Shown: in pieces, positions 1-5,611 of the stretch
Numbering within the stretch: the stretch's first letter is position 1
Layout of the letters: every line of letters starts with the position of its first letter
Assembly: GCA_002455175.1 (NCBI GenBank)
Contig: DKKJ01000111.1
Coordinates: 11,381 to 18,478 of the forward strand
DNA length: 7,098 nt
Direction of reading: 5' to 3'
Source of the DNA: Opitutaceae bacterium UBA6669
Lineage (GTDB): Bacteria > Verrucomicrobiota > Verrucomicrobiia > Opitutales > Opitutaceae
The notes under the pieces: model-generated
What the model saw: the letters and a program-made list of their open reading frames with translations, nothing else
Told to the model about the DNA's origin: nothing
The model's database searches: none
Program-made: the position numbers and the translations under genes

Positions 1-1
1 A

Positions 2-427
2 CTCAAAACCGATCTTAATCTGGACTCGCCGTCTCACGGCAACCTGGAGTCCTGGGCACGCCAAGGAATCCTTTTGTTGAATACGGTACTGACGGTGAGA
101 GCAGGGGAAGCCAACTCGCATCGGATGAAAGGCTGGGAGCGTTTCACCGATCGATTGATTGAAATCGTCAATGCTTTGCCACGACGGGTGGTCTTCGTCC
201 TCTGGGGAAACGCGGCTCACAAAAAAAAGCCACTGATCACCGGCTCCCAGCACGCCGTGGTTGCGTGTGATAATCCCTCCCCTCTTTCGGCACGGCTGTT
301 CCTGGGGTGCCGTTGCTTTTCTGCTGTAAATCGCCACCTCACCGAAGCATCGCGTAGCCCGATCGACTGGCGCGTCCCCGACGCTCCAGGGCAGCTCTTT
401 CTCTCGACACCATCGGACTCCCGCTAA
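2..427 (+). CDS. ung: Uracil-DNA glycosylase, family 1 (3' part; 5' end outside window)
   Basis: Removes uracil from DNA as the first step of base excision repair in the cytoplasm. The open frame runs from the left edge (first full codon at 2) to TAA at 425-427, giving 141 C-terminal residues. From memory it aligns closely with E. coli Ung: GNLESWARQGILLLNTVLTV contains the Asn that reads uracil (N123 in E. coli), then RAGEANSH, GWERFTD, VVFVLWG, and the tail PIDW. The GQDPYH catalytic-Asp motif lies outside the window. A TTG at 74 is internal and not a start. Odd: the last active-site motif, normally HPSPLS, reads NPSPLS (Asn codon at 272-274), and the following segment, ARLFLGC, is one residue shorter than the usual AHRGFFGC. 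The rest of the fold looks intact with no premature stop. It converges on the flagellar operon and is functionally unrelated to it. Confidence 0.93.
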   Translation, partial: LKTDLNLDSPSHGNLESWARQGILLLNTVLTVRAGEANSHRMKGWERFTDRLIEIVNALPRRVVFVLWGNAAHKKKPLITGSQHAVVACDNPSPLSARLFLGCRCFSAVNRHLTEASRSPIDWRVPDAPGQLFLSTPSDSR

Positions 428-451
428 CCAGCGACCTTCGTGCCCTACGAC

Positions 452-465
452 CGTCAATATTGACG
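452..465. repeat. Perfect 14-bp palindrome in the ung-flagellin gap
   Basis: CGTCAATATTGACG is its own reverse complement. It lies 24 bases after the ung stop and outside any gene. It could be a dimeric regulator site or a short hairpin, but no T-run follows it, so it is not a terminator. A palindrome this long is expected roughly 0.4 times by chance in a window of this size, so significance is uncertain. Confidence 0.3.
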
Positions 466-563
466 ATTCTAACGACAAGAAGCCCACGCTTCCCCACGTC
501 TCGCCCACACTCTTTCGGCTGTCCGACTTTCAGCTTTTCCGGGTTTGTCGTGCTTCCTTAGGT

Positions 564-592
564 AAACAAAAAAGCAGCCCGAAGGCTGCTTT
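564..592 (-). terminator. Intrinsic terminator of the flagellar operon
   Basis: On the minus strand, AAAGCAGCC (592-584), a TTCG loop (583-580) and GGCTGCTTT (579-571) form a perfect 9-bp stem. It is followed by further T residues (573-568 are all T on that strand), then G and TTT. The loop is closed by C-G, giving the extra-stable cUUCGg tetraloop. It begins 28 bases after the flagellin stop, in the right place to end the flagellar transcript. On the plus strand the same stem is followed only by TTTCGTT, so termination of ung transcripts here would be weaker. Confidence 0.93.
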
Positions 593-620
593 CGTTAAAT
601 GAATTCTACGGTAATCGAGG

Positions 621-1496
621 TTAGCTCTCGAGCAATCGCAGCACCGACCGCGGTGACTGGTTTGTCTGGGTCAACATCTCCGTGGTGGTTTGAGTCAATA
701 GCTGCAATTTGGTCATCTGGGTGGTCTCCTTAGCCACATCCGCATCACGAATGCGAGAGACCGCTGAGCTGAGGTTTTCACCTTCCACGGTGAGGGTTTG
801 CGAGAGCAAAACCAGGCGGCTTTGTGCCCCGCCAAGAGAAGCGCGTTCACTTCCCACCACATCGAGCGCATCTTTCAGCGAACTGACCGCGGCGGCGTCA
901 TCTACCGAGAGCAAGAAATTGCCGCCTGCGTCTTGAGTAATGATCGCAGCAAAGGCGCTCGTGCGGAGGTTAGAGGCAGGAATTTCCAACGTCTGGTCAG
1001 ACTCGAGTCCCACGCTCACTCTAAGGCCGGGTCCATCCGCGAAGAGCTGCCGGCCATTGAACACGCCACTCGGGTCAGAGACATCCGCAGTGCCGCCGAT
1101 CTGGGACGTCGTGCCACCCACCGTATCGCGCAATTGCTGGAGCAAGGTAGTGAACTCCTCGTTGTACAAAGCGATGTCTGCCGGGCTTTGCATCGGATCC
1201 TTGGCGCGCGTCGCCAGTTCAGACAAACGGGTGAGCGTGGTGCTCATCGCAGAGAGCAAGCTGTCCGCCGACTGCACATGTGAAATGGCATTTTGGACGT
1301 TATTCGTCGCGGCCTGATTGCGTCGTGTCTGCGAATCGAGCTTCGCCGTAGCGCCCACCGCCTGTGGGTCATCCGACGGATTCAAAATACGGTTACCGGA
1401 ACTTAGACGTGAAATCGACCGGCCCAAAAACTCCTGAGTGCGACCCAATCCTTGGGCCAGGGAAAACGACGTGTTGGTGAAGCTGGTGGAGCTCAT
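621..1496 (-). CDS. fliC: Flagellin (filament subunit)
   Basis: Secreted structural protein of the flagellar filament, 291 residues. The N-terminal D0/D1 helices carry ISRLSSGNRI at about 28-37 and the segment LTRLSELATRA near 87-97. The C-terminal end is typical of flagellin, with DADVAKETTQMTK and then NQSPRSVLRLL at the extreme C-terminus. The central part is short, so this is a compact flagellin with little or no D2/D3 surface domain. Odd: the motif after RLSSG is NPSDDP, as in FlgL, rather than the KDDAAG type common in flagellins, and the usual N-terminal INTN is absent. The C-terminus and its position last in the operon after fliW-csrA favour flagellin over a second FlgL. Start ATG at 1496 has no Shine-Dalgarno sequence. 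No cysteine. The symbol could equally be hag or fla. Confidence 0.93.
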   Translation of the reverse strand: MSSTSFTNTSFSLAQGLGRTQEFLGRSISRLSSGNRILNPSDDPQAVGATAKLDSQTRRNQAATNNVQNAISHVQSADSLLSAMSTTLTRLSELATRAKDPMQSPADIALYNEEFTTLLQQLRDTVGGTTSQIGGTADVSDPSGVFNGRQLFADGPGLRVSVGLESDQTLEIPASNLRTSAFAAIITQDAGGNFLLSVDDAAAVSSLKDALDVVGSERASLGGAQSRLVLLSQTLTVEGENLSSAVSRIRDADVAKETTQMTKLQLLTQTTTEMLTQTNQSPRSVLRLLES

Positions 1497-1544
1497 ATGC
1501 GTAGCTTAAATAGGGTGGGAAGAAGAAACGACCGAGGACGAACC
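1497..1544 (-). promoter_or_regulatory. Flagellin leader: pyrimidine-rich, no SD, no GGA
   Basis: This 48-base csrA-flagellin gap reads on the mRNA strand as a long C/T-rich tract (about 1508-1530) and then TTTAAGCTACGCAT before ATG. It lacks both a Shine-Dalgarno sequence and any GGA triplet, the core of known CsrA sites. I found no convincing sigma-28 or sigma-70 promoter in it. The tract could be a ribosomal protein S1 landing site; that is inference. Confidence 0.35.
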
Positions 1545-1796
1545 TCAGGCCGGGGGGGGCTTGGGAGCCGACGGTAACTTCGGCAAGGCAAGCTTCGGTA
1601 ACGAAGCCGCGCTTGAGACGGCCGCAGCTTTATTGGATGCAGCAATATCCGTCAGCACTTCCTTGCGGAAAATAGGAACTTCACGGGGAGCCGCGATGCC
1701 AATTTTAACCGTATCACCGTGCATACGGGTAATGCGGATCTCGATGTCCCCACCGATCACAATCGCCTCATTCACTTTTCGAGTCAGGACAAGCAT
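1545..1796 (-). CDS. csrA: Carbon storage regulator CsrA
   Basis: Small homodimeric RNA-binding protein that controls translation, classically by covering GGA sites in leaders such as that of flagellin. It has 83 residues: a canonical core (about 1-52) starting [15 protein letters not shown], with the RNA-contact residues L4, R6 and R44 in place and the [11 protein letters not shown] segment. After the core comes [12 protein letters not shown], resembling the C-terminal helix of B. subtilis CsrA, including Asn55, which I recall as needed for FliW control. It is longer than the usual 60-75 residues because of a Pro/Lys/Leu tail with two LPKL repeats, ending in PKPPPA. That end is encoded by a run of eight C (1559-1552). 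It starts 11 bases after fliW and ends 48 bases before flagellin. No SD; the leader reads CCTTTCGCC before ATG. Confidence 0.95.
   Translation of the reverse strand: MLVLTRKVNEAIVIGGDIEIRITRMHGDTVKIGIAAPREVPIFRKEVLTDIAASNKAAAVSSAASLPKLALPKLPSAPKPPPA
1552..1559 (-). repeat. C8 homopolymer near the csrA 3' end
   Basis: Eight consecutive C on the coding strand cover the last Pro codons of csrA, five bases before its stop codon. Loss of one C would extend the reading frame to a 100-residue product whose TGA overlaps the flagellin ATG as ATGA. It is a possible slippage or sequencing-error site. Confidence 0.6.
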
Positions 1797-1807
1797 GGCG
1801 AAAGGTG

Positions 1808-2248
1808 TTAGGAGGTGACGAGGGGATGGCGAGCGCTATAGCGGCTGTGGTTAGCTACCACCACCTGCTTGGCAATGCCGGTACGCCGATTGACGACGAC
1901 AGGGCCTACCAGATTGACCGTAGCGGTAGGGGGGGTGGTGCGACTCACCGCGACGATGTTCAAGATCAGGGCATCATTGGCATTTTTAATGCCTAAAAAG
2001 GCGGCATCTTCATCGAAGAGCTCCACCTCATAATCCGGAATGACCCCCGCTGGCTCTATGACCACAAAGTCGATCGGATCGGCTCCTAAAAGACGAAGCC
2101 ACCGAAACGGGAGCTGCTCCGGGTTGTAGAGGAGCTCAAAACCAGTGTGTTCAGGAAAACCCACCAGCCCCTGGGGCAAGCGGATTAACTGTGGAGGGGG
2201 TTCAGGCGGTGTGGCCGCTTCAGTGCTGACTTTCATAGCAACAAGCAT
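1808..2248 (-). CDS. fliW: Flagellar assembly factor FliW (CsrA antagonist)
   Basis: Cytoplasmic protein that binds either flagellin or CsrA, so that export of flagellin frees FliW to relieve CsrA repression. It has 146 residues. Family hallmarks are [17 protein letters not shown] near 23-39, [18 protein letters not shown] in the middle, and the C-terminal [21 protein letters not shown] stretch. An N-terminal Pro/Glu-rich segment (TPPEPPPQ) precedes the domain. Two ATG codons compete: 2248 and 2236 (MKVSTEAA). I chose 2248 because its leader, CTTTAGCCC, matches the pyrimidine-rich pattern before the other genes; neither has an SD. It lies between flgL (40-base gap) and csrA (11-base gap), the standard FliW-CsrA pairing. 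A C7 run in its coding strand (1935-1929) falls in the conserved TPPTATVNL region. Confidence 0.95.
   Translation of the reverse strand: MLVAMKVSTEAATPPEPPPQLIRLPQGLVGFPEHTGFELLYNPEQLPFRWLRLLGADPIDFVVIEPAGVIPDYEVELFDEDAAFLGIKNANDALILNIVAVSRTTPPTATVNLVGPVVVNRRTGIAKQVVVANHSRYSARHPLVTS
1929..1935 (-). repeat. C7 homopolymer within fliW
   Basis: Seven consecutive C on the coding strand sit in the codons for Thr-Pro-Pro-Thr, just before the conserved TVNL. Any slip would frameshift the conserved C-terminal part of FliW. Confidence 0.5.
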
Positions 2249-2288
2249 GGGCTAAAGTAAGAGGAGGACAGGCCAAAGGTTAAATTCT

Positions 2289-3185
2289 TCAGCGCAGATA
2301 GTCGAGCAGCGACATCTGGAGAATCTTGGTCGCCGAGGACAGGGCGGCCTCATACGCGGTCGCTGTCTGGCTCAGTTTAACCACCGTTTCCGGAAGGTCC
2401 GCGTCCACTTCATAGGACACGAGTTTGTCCAGATTGTCACTTCGGGCCAGCTGCTGCGCCTGGTTGACCTCGATCCGCATGTCGATCGCACCACGCTCAC
2501 TCAACGAATTGACCAAAAGATCTTCCGAAGCCTCCAGCGATGGACGAGTGGCGGTCACCGCATCCGCATCCCCGGCCGCCAGCGCATCTCGCAGGGAGAT
2601 CAGGTGCGTCATCAAATCACGAATACCCAGATTGGTCGCTCCGTTTGTACCTGGCTGGATACTGGCCGACTCGGAAAGTTGGATCGAAGCCTGATTGCTG
2701 TTGCCTGCATAAACGACGGCCGTGATTTGGCCCGACGGATCACGCGTCACCGTGTAAGGCTCCGCGTCGGTGGCAGTGCCAGCGAACAGGTAATCATTGC
2801 GAAAACGAGAATTGCCTGTCTGTAGGGCCTGCTCGATCAGCTGGTTAACTTCCGCGCCGTACGCACGCAGAGCATCCGGACTCGCAGTGCCAGACCCCAA
2901 CGTCGCGATTTCACCTGCACGGTCGGAAATAGACTTCAAGCCTTTCAGACCCGCAAAGGAGGACTGGGAAATCTCCAGGGCTGTGCCTGCATTGCGCTCG
3001 AACTGCTGAAGCTGGGCCCGCTCATTCTCCATCGTCAGCACTCGACCGGCTGCCGACGGATCATCACTCGGGAGGAAAATGCGTTGGTTCGTCGCCAGCT
3101 GAGTCTGTAACTGCGACTGGCGAGCCGCCAGATTTTGGATCTGCTTGATGACGCTTTCAGAAGCACTGTTCGTAGGGACGCGCAT
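2289..3185 (-). CDS. flgL: Flagellar hook-associated protein 3 (FlgL)
   Basis: Exported junction protein that, with FlgK, joins the hook to the filament. It has 298 residues, close to the family norm of about 300. The N-terminus starts MRVPTNSASES and carries QLQTQLATNQRIFLPSDDP at about 26-44, the FlgL version of the flagellin D0 helix. A middle block, NDYLFAGT (about 129-136), is typical of FlgL. The C-terminus, YEAALSSATKILQMSLLDYL, is the family signature. It follows flgK by 33 bases and precedes fliW by 40. FlgN should be its export chaperone. No SD; the leader is CGTCTTCCC before the ATG at 3185. No cysteine. Confidence 0.96.
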   Translation of the reverse strand: MRVPTNSASESVIKQIQNLAARQSQLQTQLATNQRIFLPSDDPSAAGRVLTMENERAQLQQFERNAGTALEISQSSFAGLKGLKSISDRAGEIATLGSGTASPDALRAYGAEVNQLIEQALQTGNSRFRNDYLFAGTATDAEPYTVTRDPSGQITAVVYAGNSNQASIQLSESASIQPGTNGATNLGIRDLMTHLISLRDALAAGDADAVTATRPSLEASEDLLVNSLSERGAIDMRIEVNQAQQLARSDNLDKLVSYEVDADLPETVVKLSQTATAYEAALSSATKILQMSLLDYLR

Positions 3186-3218
3186 GGGAAGACGAAAGAA
3201 AGAGGATAGTGCTCAGGA

Positions 3219-4643
3219 TCAGGTGCGGCCTGTGCGGTTGATCAACGTATCCAGCAGATCATCAATGACGGTGATCACTCGGGAGGAGGCTTGAAATGCT
3301 CGCTGGTACTTCAACAAGTCCGCCATCTCTTCATCCATGGAAACACCACTCACCGCGTCACGATGCCCACGCACAATCTTTTCGATGTTCTGCTGGTCGT
3401 TTAAACGAGTGTTGGTGCCCGCCAGCTTCTGGCCGAGATCGGTAACCGATTTGGTAAAGAACTGAGAAAAGGTCCCATCAATACTATCGCCACCGGAAAC
3501 TGAGAATGCCTGATTGGCCAGCGCCGCTACGGCCGAAGCGATCGTGTTATCGCCCGCAGGTCCACCATCCGAAGCCTTCAGAGTCGTTGGCGTTAGGCCC
3601 GAAGCGAGGCCGATCGTGCTAGCCGTCGTACCCGAAGCGACGAAGAAATCCCCTGTCGATCCTGTCGGGTTGTAAGCATCATTCACCGCCGTCACCAACT
3701 GATTGGCCAACGCGTTCAACTGAGTACGCAAGTCAGCGACGGCCACATCACGCACATCACGCGCACCGAGAATAGAACCGCCCGTAAGTGCAACTGCCGT
3801 AGAAGGCGATCCGGCGGAAAGCGTGGAACCGGAAAAGGTCACCGGACCGCTCACCACCGCACGATCCACCAACTGAATCTCAGCACCGCCGCCATCCTTG
3901 GTGTAAACTTCAATTTGCCCAGGCGAGCCGGTCGAGGGGCGAGTCTCAAAAGACATGAGTGTAGCCAGCTCTTCCAATTTGGCCTGACGCTGGTCACGCA
4001 AGTCCGCCGCAGATCCTGGATAGTTCATTTCCAGGCGACCAATCTGGCTGTTGAGATCGGCTATCGTGGTGAGGATGCCGTTGATTTTCGTGACATCTTC
4101 GTCCATTTGCGCCGTCAAATCCGTCTGCAACTGGCCCAACCGCTGATCGGTGATACGAAAACGATCCGCGAGAATTTCGGACTTCTGCAATAAGGTCTGA
4201 CGTTCACCCACATCCGTAGGACGTGCTGCGAACCCTTGGAAAGCCGTAAAGAAATCGGTCAACGATTCAGAGATTCCTTGTCCCCCACTGGATGAGTTGG
4301 TCGCACCGGAATCTTGGGCGCGACTGATGGACTGGCCAAGAGCGGACTGTGCCTTCTCGTAAGCCGCCTGCTGGGATTCCAGCGTGGACGTCAATGAAAT
4401 TTCCCGCGTCACCTGTTGATCCAGCATCCGATCACGAAGCTGTTCAGTCATACGCGCCTCAATCCCCATGGACTGAGGTCCCATGGGAGTCATCACCGTC
4501 CCTCGATCCCCGACGACGACACGTTGCCGCGCATAGTTGGGGTTATTGACGTTCGCCAGATTGCGTCCCGCCGTTTCCACTCCGCGCGAATGCACGTTGA
4601 GGGCTTTGACATTGCCAGAAAGGGTTCCAAAGAGGCCAGACAT
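3219..4643 (-). CDS. flgK: Flagellar hook-associated protein 1 (FlgK)
   Basis: Exported protein forming the first ring of the hook-filament junction. It has 474 residues, somewhat shorter than E. coli FlgK (about 547). The N-terminus, MSGLFGTLSGNVKALNVHSR, and then NLANVNNPNYARQR form the flagellar rod/hook-type D0 segment. The middle holds LNALANQLVTAVNDAY and a GDFF motif. The C-terminus, SMDEEMADLLKYQRAFQASS, followed by DDLLDTLINRTG, is the FlgK signature. The frame stays open upstream to a TTG at 4733, but that would add 30 residues before the conserved N-terminus and overlap flgN, so ATG 4643 is chosen. The leader ACCTTCGTC is pyrimidine-rich with no SD. The gap after flgN is 71 bases, the largest inside the operon. 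No cysteine. Confidence 0.97.
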   Translation of the reverse strand: MSGLFGTLSGNVKALNVHSRGVETAGRNLANVNNPNYARQRVVVGDRGTVMTPMGPQSMGIEARMTEQLRDRMLDQQVTREISLTSTLESQQAAYEKAQSALGQSISRAQDSGATNSSSGGQGISESLTDFFTAFQGFAARPTDVGERQTLLQKSEILADRFRITDQRLGQLQTDLTAQMDEDVTKINGILTTIADLNSQIGRLEMNYPGSAADLRDQRQAKLEELATLMSFETRPSTGSPGQIEVYTKDGGGAEIQLVDRAVVSGPVTFSGSTLSAGSPSTAVALTGGSILGARDVRDVAVADLRTQLNALANQLVTAVNDAYNPTGSTGDFFVASGTTASTIGLASGLTPTTLKASDGGPAGDNTIASAVAALANQAFSVSGGDSIDGTFSQFFTKSVTDLGQKLAGTNTRLNDQQNIEKIVRGHRDAVSGVSMDEEMADLLKYQRAFQASSRVITVIDDLLDTLINRTGRT

Positions 4644-4714
4644 GACGAAGGTGAGAAAAAATGAAGAGGGCGGCGACAGCGCGTAGAAGGCGTGAAGAAG
4701 GCGTACAGCGGCAC

Positions 4715-5206
4715 TCAGCCTGCTGCTTGCCAAGCGGCGTTACTGACCGCCATGCTCACTTGCCCCCGGGGGGAATAGGTTTTCACAAAGGCAGAGGGAC
4801 GCAGCGTCTGCAGCATCTCCTGGCGCATTTCGATCGCCCGAGTAAGGAGTTGTTGGTTCTGCCGCGCACCGCGACGCACGCGATGAATCAACCGATTGAT
4901 CTCGTCGAGCAGCGCGTCAAGCATCGGTTGCACATCGGCTGGGAAAAGGGTGATCAGCTCCCTCAAGGGGAGATCCGCCGAGTATCCACGGCTTTCAGCA
5001 AACGCGCGCACGGCCATTTCCCGCGCCAGCTTTTGCTCGGCGGTGGCACGGGCGGAGCGTTCGATCGTTTGAGCTAATTCGAGAACCGCATCTGGTTCAC
5101 GGCGGAACAAGTGCGTTTGTTGGTCCTCGAAGAGAGCGAGGAGCCCGCCATAAGCCTGCAACTCGTTGCGCAGGTGATCGGCGATGATTTCCCAAGAAGA
5201 TGGCAT
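4715..5206 (-). CDS. flgN: Flagellar export chaperone FlgN
   Basis: Cytoplasmic type III export chaperone that keeps FlgK and FlgL export-competent. It has 163 residues and is predicted almost entirely helical. The first half has the FlgN pattern (ELQAYGGLLALFEDQQTHLF, then a Glu/Arg-rich helix to about residue 70). A second helical hairpin (LDALLDEINRLIHRVRRGAR, then NQQLLTRAIEMRQEMLQTLR) and the tail YSPRGQVSMAVS follow. FlgN proteins are poorly conserved, so the call rests on the helical layout and size together with its place directly upstream of flgK-flgL. Start ATG at 5206, leader GTTTTCATC, no SD, 32 bases after flgJ. The tail codons include a 10-bp palindrome of C5G5 (4763-4772). Confidence 0.87.
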   Translation of the reverse strand: MPSSWEIIADHLRNELQAYGGLLALFEDQQTHLFRREPDAVLELAQTIERSARATAEQKLAREMAVRAFAESRGYSADLPLRELITLFPADVQPMLDALLDEINRLIHRVRRGARQNQQLLTRAIEMRQEMLQTLRPSAFVKTYSPRGQVSMAVSNAAWQAAG

Positions 5207-5238
5207 GATGAAAACTAGGTTGAAAAAGTGAGAGCCGC

Positions 5239-5604
5239 TTAAGGATTCGCAGCCGTTTCTGGCGGAAATCCGCGCGGAGTGAGCTGACGAGAGAGCATTT
5301 GCGTGAGGCCAAGACCGCCCCCTTTGCTCAATGAATCAGCAAGAGTATCCGTGAGCATGTATCCATAAACACCCCCGCCCCCGGAAGCCGCTCCGCCGCC
5401 TCCTGCGAGTCCGCCACTCATCAGGGGCTCAATGGCCGGAGTTAGAAGTTGGCGCAAAATAATCGCCTCGAATTGCCCAGCGGCCTTTTTGATGTCCTCG
5501 GACGTCTGCGCTTGCTTGGCGGAACGCCCCGAGACTTTGGGCTCAATCGCATTGTTCGGAGAGGAACCCGCGATAGCAGAGGAGGAAATAGGAGAGACGG
5601 ACAC
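5239..5604 (-). CDS. flgJ: Rod-binding protein, FlgJ N-terminal domain type
   Basis: Helps assemble the flagellar rod in the periplasm. It has 121 residues from the GTG at 5604. The single recognisable domain is the rod-binding one: IKKAAGQFEAIILRQLLTPA, then YGYMLTDTLADSLSKGGGLG, then LTQMLSRQL. The peptidoglycan-hydrolase half of enteric FlgJ is missing, as in many other phyla, so a separate lytic enzyme is expected elsewhere. A Gly/Ala/Ser loop (GGLAGGGGAASGGGG) splits the domain. The frame extends upstream to another GTG at 5643 that would overlap flgI by 32 bases and add the only cysteine of the operon. I prefer 5604, which lies 7 bases after the flgI stop and fits the C/T-rich leader pattern (AGTTTCCCC). 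Confidence 0.9.
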   Translation of the reverse strand: MSVSPISSSAIAGSSPNNAIEPKVSGRSAKQAQTSEDIKKAAGQFEAIILRQLLTPAIEPLMSGGLAGGGGAASGGGGVYGYMLTDTLADSLSKGGGLGLTQMLSRQLTPRGFPPETAANP

Positions 5605-5611
5605 GGGGAAA

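Noticed and set aside
221..228. A8 run in ung as a frameshift site
   Set aside because: It encodes the conserved Lys-rich stretch after the VLWG motif (AHKKK; AQKK in E. coli Ung) and the frame is intact on both sides; no alternative product is suggested.
479..492. Short hairpin GAAGC-CCAC-GCTTC after ung as a possible ung terminator
   Set aside because: Only 5 bp of stem and no following T-run on the plus strand.
798..1283. Plus-strand open frame (161 codons) antisense to flagellin
   Set aside because: Arg/Ala-rich shadow of flagellin codons with no recognisable domain or start signal.
1497..1700. Flagellin-specific sigma-28 promoter (TAAA-N15-GCCGATAA) inside or after csrA
   Set aside because: TAAA occurrences on the minus strand (for example in CAATAAAGC and GTTAAAATT) have no matching downstream element at the right spacing; TATTTA before the start has no -35 partner.
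4644..4733. N-terminal extension of FlgK from TTG at 4733, which looks hydrophobic
   Set aside because: FlgK is exported by the flagellar type III system and begins at the conserved MSGLFGTL; the extension would overlap flgN and has no homology I recognise.
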